From positions 186,001 through 250,000 of the forward strand of contig NZ_SULI01000002.1 of assembly GCF_005518135.1 (NCBI RefSeq): a stretch of DNA of 64,000 bases, in the 5' to 3' direction. The stretch is from Shimia litoralis (lineage in GTDB: Bacteria; Pseudomonadota; Alphaproteobacteria; Rhodobacterales; Rhodobacteraceae). Within the stretch, counting starts at the first letter, position 1. Each line of letters begins with the position of its first letter. Below, piece after piece: positions 33,773 to 42,315 of this stretch. A program made the position numbers and the translations under genes. The notes beneath the pieces are model-generated. The model saw only the letters and a list, made by a program, of their open reading frames with translations, made no database searches and was not told where the DNA came from.

Positions 33773-35263
33773 ATGGCCAAGCAAAAGAAAGCCCCACGCC
33801 CCAAGGCCGAAGCGCCAAAGGGTTTCCAAGATTATTTCGGCGCCGAAGTTACCGAGCGCGCAGAGATGCTGCATCAGATTGCGGGGGTCTATCATCGCTA
33901 TGGTTTCGAGGCTCTGGAGAGCAGCGGCGTGGAAACCGTCGAGGCGCTGGGCAAGTTTTTGCCAGATGTCGACCGCCCGAACGAAGGCGTGTTCGCATGG
34001 CAAGAGTTTGATGAAAACGACAAAGGCGACTGGATGGCGTTGCGGTATGATCTGACCGCGCCGTTGGCTCGCGTTTATGCGCAGCACCGCAATGACCTGC
34101 CGACGCCATATCGGCGGTATGCCATGGGGCCGGTGTGGCGCAATGAAAAACCGGGGCCGGGTCGGTTCCGTCAGTTCTATCAATGTGATGCGGATACCGT
34201 CGGAACCGCTAGCATGGCGGCGGATGCTGAGATCTGCGCGATGTTGTCCGATACCCTTGAAACGGTTGGTATTCCCCGCGGCGACTATCTTGTGCGTGTG
34301 AACAACCGCAAGGTCTTGAATGGTGTGCTTGAGGCCATGGGGCTTGGCGATGACCAAGCCGCGCGGGACAACGTTTTGCGGACCATCGACAAGTTTGACA
34401 AAGTCGGTGAACAGGGGGTGCGCGAGTTGCTGGGCAAGGGGCGTCTGGATGCGTCTGGGGCCTATATCGACGGGGTGGGTCTGAGCGAAGATCAGGCCGA
34501 GCCCGTGATTGCCTTCCTGACGTCAAAAGCCACGGATGTTGCTACGACCTTTGAGAACTTGCGCGGAGCAGTTGGTGGGTCTGTCGTGGGGGCCGAAGGT
34601 ATTGCCGAGTTAGAGCAGATCGGTGACCTGTTGGCTGCTGGTGGCTATGGCGCGGATCGGATCGAGATTGACCCGTCGGTTGTGCGTGGCCTCGGGTACT
34701 ACACAGGGCCTGTTTTTGAAGCGGAACTGACCTTCGAGATTTTTGACGAAAAAGGCCGCAAGCGCCAGTTCGGATCGGTTGCAGGCGGTGGTCGGTATGA
34801 TGATTTGGTGAAACGGTTTACGGGTCAAGCCGTGCCGGCAACCGGTGTCTCTATCGGTGTTGACCGCTTGTTGGCGGCATTGCATGCCAAAGGCCGCATG
34901 GGCGGTGTATCTGCGGGGCCTGTCGTGGTCACGGTGATGGATCGCGATCGTATGGCGGATTATCAAACTATGGTGGCCGACCTGCGCAATGCGGGCATCC
35001 GCGCCGAGGTCTATCTGGGCAACCCCAAGAATTTCGGCAATCAGTTGAAATATGCTGACAAGCGCAATTCGCCTGTGGCGGTGATCGAAGGTGGTGACGA
35101 AAAAGAACGCGGTGTTATTCAGATCAAGGATCTGATTTTGGGTGCGAAAATTGCCCAGAATGCCACCTTGGAAGAGTGGAAAGAACGCCCGAGCCAGTTC
35201 GAAGTGCCCCGCGATCAATTGGTGGCAAAAGTGCGCGAAATTCTAGCAGGGCAGGACAGCTGA
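33773..35263 (+). CDS. hisS: Histidine-tRNA ligase
   Basis: Charges tRNA-His. It has 496 residues: class II motif 1 in the N-terminal part, then [13 protein letters not shown], motif 2 with [22 protein letters not shown] split around the arginine, the histidine-binding [14 protein letters not shown], motif 3 with [10 protein letters not shown], and the anticodon-binding domain from about residue 380. It is longer than the bacterial average of 420-430 and has the alphaproteobacterial-type motif 2. Its TGA overlaps the hisZ ATG. First gene of hisS-hisZ-hisG. Confidence 0.97.
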   Translation: MAKQKKAPRPKAEAPKGFQDYFGAEVTERAEMLHQIAGVYHRYGFEALESSGVETVEALGKFLPDVDRPNEGVFAWQEFDENDKGDWMALRYDLTAPLARVYAQHRNDLPTPYRRYAMGPVWRNEKPGPGRFRQFYQCDADTVGTASMAADAEICAMLSDTLETVGIPRGDYLVRVNNRKVLNGVLEAMGLGDDQAARDNVLRTIDKFDKVGEQGVRELLGKGRLDASGAYIDGVGLSEDQAEPVIAFLTSKATDVATTFENLRGAVGGSVVGAEGIAELEQIGDLLAAGGYGADRIEIDPSVVRGLGYYTGPVFEAELTFEIFDEKGRKRQFGSVAGGGRYDDLVKRFTGQAVPATGVSIGVDRLLAALHAKGRMGGVSAGPVVVTVMDRDRMADYQTMVADLRNAGIRAEVYLGNPKNFGNQLKYADKRNSPVAVIEGGDEKERGVIQIKDLILGAKIAQNATLEEWKERPSQFEVPRDQLVAKVREILAGQDS

Positions 35264-36348
35264 TGCCACACAAGGCTGAAATTCGTGCGCGCGCCTCGCA
35301 ATTGCGTGCAGCGTTTGAAACTGCTGGCGCGCATCCCGTGGAAACATCGGTTTTGTTGCCTGCAGAAGTGCTGTTGGACTTGTACGGTGAAGACATCCGT
35401 GCGCGTGCCTATGTGACGTCCGACTCGTTGCGGGGCGAGCAAATGTTGCGTCCTGATTTTACGGTTCCCGTCGTACAGATGCATATGGATCATGGTGCGG
35501 AACCCGCGCGTTACACGTATTCTGGTGAAGTGTTTCGTCGGCAAGAAGACGATAGCGATCGTGCGAATGAATATACCCAAGTTGGCTACGAGGTGTTTGA
35601 TCGCGAAAACCCCGCCGCTGCGGATGCCGAAGTCTTTGCCTTGTTCCAAAAAACGCTAACTCCGCTTAATCTACGGGCTGCGACTGGTGATATTGGTGTG
35701 CTCAAAGCCGCCGTATTGGGGCTGGAAACCACAGATGCACGCAAACGCGCCCTGCTGCGCCATATCTGGCGACCTCGGCGTTTCCGGGCACTGATGGATC
35801 GGTTTTCCGGCGTCACACCCGTGCCGCCCAGCCGTGCCGCATTGTTGGCGCAAGACACCCCCATGGCGCACGAGTTTCCGGTCATCGGCATGCGTACCAC
35901 GGAAGAAATCAGCGCGCGTATCGATGCCTTGAAAGACGACGCGGCCGCCGCTCCTCTGGCAGAGGGTCAGGTCGCCTTGATTGACGCACTGCTTGGTGTG
36001 CGCGAAGCGATGCCGTTTGCGCTTGAGCATCTGCGCGATATTGCTGTGGATATGCCTGCCATCACCGAGGCCGTGTTTCGTCTTAAGGACCGGATGGATG
36101 CGTTGGCGGCATTGGGTGTTGATGTCGAGGCTCTCGATTTCGAGGCAAATTACGGACGCACCCAAATGGAATATTATGACGGGTTTGTCTTTGGATTTTA
36201 TGCCGCTGACCGTCCAGACCTACCTCCGGTTGCGACAGGTGGTCGGTACGATGCTCTGACGCGGGTCTTGGGGCAGGGGCGTTCGATTCCTGCTGTCGGT
36301 GGGGTTATCCGCCCGGGGCTGATGCTTGAGGTGGAGGGTGCGCTATGA
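35263..36348 (+). CDS. hisZ: HisZ, regulatory subunit of ATP phosphoribosyltransferase
   Basis: A 361-residue HisRS paralogue that activates the short form of HisG and makes it sensitive to histidine. It keeps the synthetase fold (LRPDFTVPVVQMHMDHG, RQEDDSDRANEYTQVGYEVF, and a C-terminal GGRYDAL) but lacks the anticodon-binding domain, as HisZ does. It starts inside the hisS stop codon (TGATG) and overlaps hisG by 4 nt. Its presence explains the short hisG next door. Confidence 0.95.
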   Translation: MPHKAEIRARASQLRAAFETAGAHPVETSVLLPAEVLLDLYGEDIRARAYVTSDSLRGEQMLRPDFTVPVVQMHMDHGAEPARYTYSGEVFRRQEDDSDRANEYTQVGYEVFDRENPAAADAEVFALFQKTLTPLNLRAATGDIGVLKAAVLGLETTDARKRALLRHIWRPRRFRALMDRFSGVTPVPPSRAALLAQDTPMAHEFPVIGMRTTEEISARIDALKDDAAAAPLAEGQVALIDALLGVREAMPFALEHLRDIAVDMPAITEAVFRLKDRMDALAALGVDVEALDFEANYGRTQMEYYDGFVFGFYAADRPDLPPVATGGRYDALTRVLGQGRSIPAVGGVIRPGLMLEVEGAL

Positions 36349-37043
36349 CCATTAAACTGGGTGTTCCGTCCAAAGGGCGGCTTATGGAAAAGACCTTTGA
36401 TTGGTTTGGTGCGCGCGGCGTGTCGTTGTCGCGCAGCGGATCGGACAGAGAATATGCAGGCGCGGTAGAGGGCGTTGAAGGCGTTGAGCTTGTGCTGCTT
36501 TCTGCGGGCGAAATTCCGCGCGAACTTTCGGCTGGGCGTATCCATCTGGGCGTCACTGGGACGGACTTGATCCGCGAAAAATTGGGTCAGTGGGAACAGC
36601 AGGTTGAAGAACTTGCTCTATTAGGTTTCGGGCAGGCGGATTTGATTATTGCTGTCCCTAACTGCTGGGTTGATGTGGATACATTGGACGATCTCGACGC
36701 CGCTGCATCGGCGTTTCGCGCCAAGCACGGGTTCCGTCTGCGGATTGCCACGAAATATCACAGACTGGTGCGCGAATTCCTTCGGGACAATGGCGTGGCG
36801 GATTATCAACTGGTGGACAGTCAGGGGGCCACCGAGGGCACCGTGAAAAATCTGACCGCCGAAGCCGTTGCCGATATCACGTCCACAGGTGAAACCCTGC
36901 GGGCGAACCACCTCAAATTGCTGGCAGATGGCATGGCCTTGGCGTCTCAAGCAACACTGTTTCGGGCACGCAAAGCTCCTATGACTGCGCAAGATCGTCT
37001 GGCCCTTAAGGCGCTGGTCACCAAATTGGGTATCGCTGCCTAA
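36345..37043 (+). CDS. hisG: ATP phosphoribosyltransferase, short catalytic form
   Basis: First step of histidine synthesis: condenses ATP with PRPP. It has 232 residues, so it is the short form lacking the C-terminal regulatory domain and needs HisZ. Motifs include LGVPSKGRLME, the AGRIHLGVTGTDLI segment and the PRPP loop VDSQGATEGTVKNL. The ATG overlaps the hisZ stop. Convergent with the DUF1489 gene, overlapping by 4 nt at the stop codons. Confidence 0.96.
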   Translation: MTIKLGVPSKGRLMEKTFDWFGARGVSLSRSGSDREYAGAVEGVEGVELVLLSAGEIPRELSAGRIHLGVTGTDLIREKLGQWEQQVEELALLGFGQADLIIAVPNCWVDVDTLDDLDAAASAFRAKHGFRLRIATKYHRLVREFLRDNGVADYQLVDSQGATEGTVKNLTAEAVADITSTGETLRANHLKLLADGMALASQATLFRARKAPMTAQDRLALKALVTKLGIAA

Positions 37044-37474
37044 CGTACGCCAATGGCCGCCAGAGCGGCGGCCAGTTCGGCAGGGAGCTCTTGGTCATCC
37101 TGTGACGCACCGGCGCGCAAATCCGCAGGGCTGTCTTCTGGTTTCAAATAGCGCCAGCCCTGAAAGGGGCGGCGCAAGGCGGTTTCGGTTTTGATAAGAT
37201 TCGGATCGAGGACAATAGCGCATCTGCGGATGCCATCGTCACCGATCACCTCATCCAGACGCAGGATCGTTTGGCGGGCTTGAACCACACCTTTGATGAC
37301 CCAATAGATTGACCCGCCATTCAAGATTTCTGTCCCGCGTTTTGGCCACATTCGGGTGACATGGCGTGGAAACCCGTCAGAGGTCTGGGATGCAACGGTT
37401 TTTTGCCATTGGGCGAGCGTTTCCACGGTCTCTGTGCCGACAGATAATTTTACCAGATTTACGTGATTTCCCAC
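37040..37474 (-). CDS. DUF1489 family protein
   Basis: A 144-residue protein with the DUF1489 core NLVKLSVGTETVETLAQWQ near the start, RHVTRMWPKRGTEILNGGSI in the middle, and GWRYLKPEDSPADL near the end. No ATG lies close to the conserved N-terminus. A GTG at 37474 preceded by GAGGA is the best start and gives the family's usual length; the next ATG upstream adds over 60 unconserved residues. Function unknown; common in alphaproteobacteria. Confidence 0.82.
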   Translation of the reverse strand: MGNHVNLVKLSVGTETVETLAQWQKTVASQTSDGFPRHVTRMWPKRGTEILNGGSIYWVIKGVVQARQTILRLDEVIGDDGIRRCAIVLDPNLIKTETALRRPFQGWRYLKPEDSPADLRAGASQDDQELPAELAAALAAIGVR

Positions 37475-37499
37475 AGCGTCCTCATAGCGTCGCCTCAAG

Positions 37500-37541
37500 T
37501 TGTCGAGCTGTATATTGTAGCCTTCTCTTTGGTATCGACAA
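37500..37541. promoter_or_regulatory. Inverted repeat in the DUF1489/nrdJ divergent region
   Basis: TTGTCGA and TCGACAA are exact 7-bp inverted repeats 28 nt apart, inside the 200-nt gap between the divergent DUF1489 and nrdJ genes. It could be a paired operator. I see no convincing cobalamin riboswitch or canonical NrdR box in this gap. Confidence 0.25.
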
Positions 37542-37674
37542 GGTGTTGTGGTATCATTCGGTCTCAATTTCAGAAAAATCGACCCGTGACACGTTTTCGA
37601 AGTTGTTAAGTTCTTTGTTCGTGTTGTATCGAAGTCGCCAATCTTCTGCCAAAAGACCAAACAGGATTCGCCAT

Positions 37675-39957
37675 ATGACTCGCTTTGCTGCCCCCATCGC
37701 CGAACAGATCTGGGATATGAAATACCGCTTTAAAGAGGCGGGAGGACAACCGATTGATCTGACGGTCGAGGACAGCTGGAGACGGATCGCACAGGACCTT
37801 GCGAAAGTAGAAGCCAAACCCGAGCTTTGGGAAGACAAGTTTTACGAAGCTCTGGAAGATTTCAAATTTCTGCCAGCGGGCCGCATCACAGCGGGGGCCG
37901 GTACAGCGCGTTCTGTGACACTGTTTAACTGCTTTGTTATGGGCACGGTGCCGGACAGCATGGCAGGCATCTTTGACATGTTAAAAGAGGCCGCGTTGAC
38001 GATGCAGCAAGGCGGCGGAATTGGCTATGATTTCTCGACCATTCGTCCCAAAGGGGCGGATGTGATGGGGGTTGCGGCTGATGCATCTGGACCGCTGTCC
38101 TTTATGGATGTGTGGGATGCGATGTGCCGTACGATCATGTCAGCCGGATCGCGTCGCGGCGCGATGATGGCGACGATGCGGTGTGACCACCCGGACATCG
38201 AACAATTTATCACGGCCAAAGGCGATCCCGCGCGGCTGCGGATGTTCAACATGTCTGTGCTTGTCACGGATGACTTTATGGAAGCGGTCAAGGCGAACGG
38301 ATCGTGGGAGCTAAAGTTCGGGGGCAAAGTCTATCATACTGTTGAGGCGCGCGATCTTTGGAACAAGATCATGCAAAACACGTATGACCATGCAGAGCCT
38401 GGCGTAATCTTTATTGATCGGATCAATCAGGCCAATAACCTGAGCTATTGCGAGACCATTGCGGCGACGAACCCATGTGGCGAGCAACCGCTGCCTCCGT
38501 ATGGCGCGTGCCTGCTTGGATCGATCAATCTTGCGCGGATGGTGAGTGATCCGTTTGGAGATGCGGCTGCGTTGAACGAAGAGGCGTTGGCTGATCTCGT
38601 CGCCACTGCTGTGCGCATGATGGACAATGTCGTGGATGCGTCCAACTTCCCGCTTGAGGCACAGGCCCGCGAAGCTCAAGCCAAACGCCGGATCGGGCTG
38701 GGTGTGACCGGTTTGGCAGATGCCTTGTTGATGGTTGGACAGAAGTACGGAACCGAAGAGGCGGCGCGTCAAACTGAACATTGGCTGAAAGCCATCGCCC
38801 GCGCCGCGTATCTGGCATCGGTTGATTTGGCGAAAGAAAAGGGCGCGTTCCCTTTGATGGACAAAGACGCGTATGTGAATGGCGGACTGGTCCAGCACAT
38901 GGACGACGATGTGAAAGCGGCAATCTCCGAGCATGGGATTCGTAATGCCCTGCTGACATCCATCGCCCCCACAGGGACAATTTCACTGTATGCTGGCAAC
39001 GTCAGCAGCGGGATCGAGCCTGTTTTTGCTTACGCCTATACGCGCAAAGTTCTGCAAAAAGATGGCAGCCGCACCGAAGAAGAAGTCGTTGATTACGCGG
39101 TACAGCTTTGGCGGGACAAGTTTGGCGACACTGCGTTGCCGGATTATTTTGTGAATGCTCAAACGCTTGAACCAGCGGCGCATGTGCGTATGCAGGCTGC
39201 TGCGCAAAAATGGATCGACAGCTCGATTTCCAAGACGATCAACTGTCCGGAAGACATTGATTTCGACGCCTTCAAAGATGTTTATATGCAAGCATGGGAT
39301 ACAGGGTGCAAAGGATGCACCACGTATCGTCCGAATGATGTCACTGGGTCCGTATTGACTGTTTCCGAAGCAGCAGAAAATGCACCGGGAGAGGACCCCG
39401 CAGATCATGTGTCAGATAGTGGCGAGGTCATCTATATGTCTGAACCGCTTGAGCGGCCTCAATCCCTCGAGGGGGCCACTTACAAGCTTAAGTGGCCAGA
39501 CAGCGAACATGCGATTTACCTGACGGTGAATGATGTGGTGATCAATGGCCACCGCCGTCCGTTCGAAGTGTTTATCAACTCAAAAAATATGGAGCATTAC
39601 GCGTGGACATTGGCTTTGACGCGTATGATCTCGGCGGTGTTCCGTCGCGGGGGCGACGTATCTTTTGTGGTAGAAGAGTTGAAAGCGGTGTTTGATCCAC
39701 GCGGTGGTGCATGGATGCAGGGCAAATACATCCCGTCCATCCTTGCAGCGATTGGGGGCGTGATTGAACGCCATCTTATTTCTATCGATTTTATCGAAGG
39801 CGAGGGCATGGGGCTTAAGACAGACCCAAAAGCCGAAGCGATGGCTGTGGGAGAAGCTCCCAGAGGTAAGGCTTGCCCGAGCTGCGGCCAATTCGATATG
39901 CGGATGGTTGAAGGCTGTATGACATGCGCGAGCTGTGGCCATTCAAAATGCGGCTAG
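37675..39957 (+). CDS. nrdJ: Adenosylcobalamin-dependent (class II) ribonucleotide reductase
   Basis: Reduces ribonucleotides to deoxyribonucleotides using vitamin B12 and no oxygen. It has 760 residues. The active-site loop is NPCGEQPLPPYGACLLGSIN with the radical-bearing Cys near residue 268; the first redox Cys is in TLFNCFVMG. SAGSRRGAMMATM is a nucleotide-site marker, and the C-terminal tail has CPSCG...CMTCASCGHSKCG with paired Cys for reduction. The ATG at 37675 has AGGA 8 nt upstream; a longer start would add about 103 unconserved residues. No nrdAB is in the window. Confidence 0.95.
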   Translation: MTRFAAPIAEQIWDMKYRFKEAGGQPIDLTVEDSWRRIAQDLAKVEAKPELWEDKFYEALEDFKFLPAGRITAGAGTARSVTLFNCFVMGTVPDSMAGIFDMLKEAALTMQQGGGIGYDFSTIRPKGADVMGVAADASGPLSFMDVWDAMCRTIMSAGSRRGAMMATMRCDHPDIEQFITAKGDPARLRMFNMSVLVTDDFMEAVKANGSWELKFGGKVYHTVEARDLWNKIMQNTYDHAEPGVIFIDRINQANNLSYCETIAATNPCGEQPLPPYGACLLGSINLARMVSDPFGDAAALNEEALADLVATAVRMMDNVVDASNFPLEAQAREAQAKRRIGLGVTGLADALLMVGQKYGTEEAARQTEHWLKAIARAAYLASVDLAKEKGAFPLMDKDAYVNGGLVQHMDDDVKAAISEHGIRNALLTSIAPTGTISLYAGNVSSGIEPVFAYAYTRKVLQKDGSRTEEEVVDYAVQLWRDKFGDTALPDYFVNAQTLEPAAHVRMQAAAQKWIDSSISKTINCPEDIDFDAFKDVYMQAWDTGCKGCTTYRPNDVTGSVLTVSEAAENAPGEDPADHVSDSGEVIYMSEPLERPQSLEGATYKLKWPDSEHAIYLTVNDVVINGHRRPFEVFINSKNMEHYAWTLALTRMISAVFRRGGDVSFVVEELKAVFDPRGGAWMQGKYIPSILAAIGGVIERHLISIDFIEGEGMGLKTDPKAEAMAVGEAPRGKACPSCGQFDMRMVEGCMTCASCGHSKCG

Positions 39958-40006
39958 CCAGCAAGCTATTGCTTGGGGGGCTGCCAACATATCCTCTGGA
40001 ACGCAC

Positions 40007-40660
40007 ATGACCGTTTCATCCGAGTACACGCCCCCCGATGGTCCTCTTGATATCTTGCATGAGGACCACGAGATCGTGGTCGTCAACAAGCCTGAGGGAT
40101 TGCTTTCGGTTCCGGGGCGTGGTGACCACCTCAAGGATTGCCTGCTCGAGAGACTCTTGATTGGGTTTCCGACGGCGCTTTTGGTGCACCGGCTGGATCG
40201 GGATACATCCGGTGTGATGGTGTTCGGCCTTACCCCACATGCGCAGCGTAATCTGTCGATGCAATTTGAAAAGCGCACCACGAAAAAAACGTACGTAGCG
40301 CGTGTTGCCGGAAATTTCGAAGAAAAGACGGGTACCGTGGATTTGCCGTTAATCGTGGATTGGCCCAACCGGCCACGCCAAATGGTATGTCGTGACACCG
40401 GAAAATCGGCGGTCACCGATTGGCGTGTCCTAAAGAAAAAAGATGGTGAAAGCCGTGTGCGGTTGTCTCCGAAAACCGGTCGAACCCATCAGTTGCGGGT
40501 GCATATGCTGGCGTTGGGGCACCCAATTTTGGGGGACCCATTGTATGCCACGGGAGCGGATGCAGATTTTGACCGGATGATGCTGCATGCAGAAGAGCTG
40601 CGGATTGGTCATCCGGAAAACGGTCATGGTATGACGTTTCGCGCCAAAGCCAATTTCTAG
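40007..40660 (+). CDS. RluA-family RNA pseudouridine synthase
   Basis: Converts uridine to pseudouridine in rRNA or tRNA. It has 217 residues, starting at MTVSSEYTPPDGPLDILHED. VVVNKPEGLLSVPGRG is the family opening, and the catalytic Asp is in LVHRLDRDTSGVMVFG. SPKTGRTHQLRVHMLALGHPI is the RNA-binding signature. No S4 domain is present, as in RluA. The target site cannot be read. It ends 4 nt inside the fucosyltransferase gene on the other strand. Confidence 0.92.
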   Translation: MTVSSEYTPPDGPLDILHEDHEIVVVNKPEGLLSVPGRGDHLKDCLLERLLIGFPTALLVHRLDRDTSGVMVFGLTPHAQRNLSMQFEKRTTKKTYVARVAGNFEEKTGTVDLPLIVDWPNRPRQMVCRDTGKSAVTDWRVLKKKDGESRVRLSPKTGRTHQLRVHMLALGHPILGDPLYATGADADFDRMMLHAEELRIGHPENGHGMTFRAKANF

Positions 40661-41508
40661 CTTTGGGCGCTCACGGCAAGCCAGCTATCTGGTAAGATAT
40701 CGGGATTTTCCATTCCGCCTGCGGCAAACCAGTTGGTGGGGGCTGTTACAATTTTTGACGGGTTGCTGTTCAACCATGCGCCCCACCACGAAAACGAGCT
40801 GTTTGCGATGACGTTATGTTGGCATTTGCTCATCAATCTCATGTCGTCATAGTCTGTCTCGGGCCCGTTGATATCCACGACGATTTTCTCATACGGCAGG
40901 GGCAAATTATCATGGGCCCATTGCGGATCATCCGAAAACACAAAGACGCTGGCAGGTGTGTCCAATCTTTTTACAATCTCGTCAAGCGCCGCGTTGTAAT
41001 AGGCTTCGGAACAAACGCCGTGGGCACCAAGCGCCAGATAGTCGCCACGTCGGACATGCAGAGAAATGGACGTGCGTGCGGCGATCTGATTGGCGATGGC
41101 CACGTTTGCCTGTGACACGGTGGGCGTAGGTACAAACGCATGTCGGATGTGGTCGGAAATAGAGGTGAAATAGGCCTCTGACTGCCAATATCCATGCAGG
41201 TAGCTGTCGTCGCCCCAAGTCTCAAAGCCAGGATTATAGCCCAGACCGGTCTCGCGCCGAAACTTTGGAGATTTTCCAATGCTGCGCCAAAGTGCATAGC
41301 GGACGGCGTTTTCGTGCTTTGCCGGCGGCAGTTTTGCAGCGTCCTGAATGTCCAGATCAAACACATGCGTCAACCGCCGCGTGCCACGGTGGTCAATCGT
41401 GCGAAAATCAAGCGCCAGATCGACGCCCAGACGATCCGCCAATGCCTTGCCTGCCGCGTATTGGAACATCTGATTGCCCAAGCCGCCAAATAGTCTTGCG
41501 AAGATCAT
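40657..41508 (-). CDS. GT11-family alpha-1,2-fucosyltransferase-like glycosyltransferase
   Basis: Transfers a sugar, typically fucose from GDP-fucose, to a surface glycan. It has 283 residues. GT11 motifs are FGGLGNQMFQYAAGKAL near the start, HVRRGDY with the catalytic-site Arg residues, FVFSDDPQWAHDNL, and NSSFSWWGAWLN near the C-terminus. The ATG at 41508 opens MIFARLFGGLGNQ; longer versions start in unconserved sequence. Divergent from an FkbM methyltransferase 83 nt away, so the two may modify the same surface polymer. Confidence 0.9.
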   Translation of the reverse strand: MIFARLFGGLGNQMFQYAAGKALADRLGVDLALDFRTIDHRGTRRLTHVFDLDIQDAAKLPPAKHENAVRYALWRSIGKSPKFRRETGLGYNPGFETWGDDSYLHGYWQSEAYFTSISDHIRHAFVPTPTVSQANVAIANQIAARTSISLHVRRGDYLALGAHGVCSEAYYNAALDEIVKRLDTPASVFVFSDDPQWAHDNLPLPYEKIVVDINGPETDYDDMRLMSKCQHNVIANSSFSWWGAWLNSNPSKIVTAPTNWFAAGGMENPDILPDSWLAVSAQS

Positions 41509-41591
41509 TTTACGCCCGTTTCCTTTTCGCTTAAACACGTCATTACTATCAGAGACCTTGCTAGGAAGGCGAGGCGGAAAACGGGGGCAGT

Positions 41592-42263
41592 ATGAGCCTG
41601 AAAAGTGAAGTAAGCAAAATGTGGCGGATTCTGACGGATCCTGCGTATCGGGCGTTTCGGTCCGATTACAAAGCATTTCGCCGTGCGCACGGGCGCGGAA
41701 CACCTTCTGGGTATACCGGATTGCTGCCTGGCCAAACGGTGTTGGATATTGGGGGCTACGTAGGCGATTGGGCTGAAACCATGACCGCGCGCTATGCTGT
41801 CACGGTGCATACCTTTGAACCGCATCCACGATTTGCCTCCATGATCAAAGAGCGATTTGCGGATCGCACCGATGTGATTTCACATGACTTTGCGATTGGC
41901 AGCACCAACGCAGAGTTGATTTTGTCAGATGATGAAAATGCGTCTTCTGCGTTTGTGACGGATGGCCCCACCGCCACGGGGTATGTGCGCGATGTTGTCT
42001 CGGTTTTTGAGGAGCTCACGCTTGGTCAAATTGCAGCGGCCAAGATGAACATCGAAGGTGGTGAATACGACCTTTTGCCAGCGCTCATTGATGCTGGTCT
42101 GATTGCGAAATTTGACCGCCTGACCGTTCAGTTTCACAAGTTTAGCGAAGGAGATCGCACGCGTCGCGACGACATTCGCAAGGCTTTGGCACAAACGCAC
42201 CATTGCGTGTGGTGCTATCCCTTTATTTGGGAAGAATGGCATCTGAAAGAGCTTGGGGCCTAA
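41592..42263 (+). CDS. FkbM-family methyltransferase
   Basis: A 223-residue SAM-dependent O-methyltransferase of the FkbM family, often methylating sugars or glycans. The SAM motif is TVLDIGGYVGDWAETM (about 49-64), followed by VHTFEPHPRFASMIKE and the FkbM-type KMNIEGGEYDLLPALID. A hydroxyl group on a polysaccharide is a likely target, given the fucosyltransferase across the 83-nt gap. A strong hairpin follows its stop. Confidence 0.88.
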   Translation: MSLKSEVSKMWRILTDPAYRAFRSDYKAFRRAHGRGTPSGYTGLLPGQTVLDIGGYVGDWAETMTARYAVTVHTFEPHPRFASMIKERFADRTDVISHDFAIGSTNAELILSDDENASSAFVTDGPTATGYVRDVVSVFEELTLGQIAAAKMNIEGGEYDLLPALIDAGLIAKFDRLTVQFHKFSEGDRTRRDDIRKALAQTHHCVWCYPFIWEEWHLKELGA

Positions 42264-42264
42264 A

Positions 42265-42297
42265 TAAAAACGCCGGGAAAATATCCCGGCGTTTCCA
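42265..42297. terminator. Bidirectional terminator between FkbM gene and aldehyde dehydrogenase gene
   Basis: AAACGCCGGGA and TCCCGGCGTTT form a perfect 11-bp stem with a 5-nt loop. The T-rich tract lies on the minus strand (TTTTTATTT), so it mainly ends the aldehyde dehydrogenase transcript, but it can also serve the FkbM gene. Confidence 0.85.
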
Positions 42298-42315
42298 CGT
42301 TTGCTGGCGTGGGCC

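Noticed and set aside
37366-37674. 103-residue N-terminal extension of nrdJ
   Set aside because: It would overlap the DUF1489 start region; the added residues look unrelated to the family, while ATG 37675 has AGGA and the usual N-terminus.
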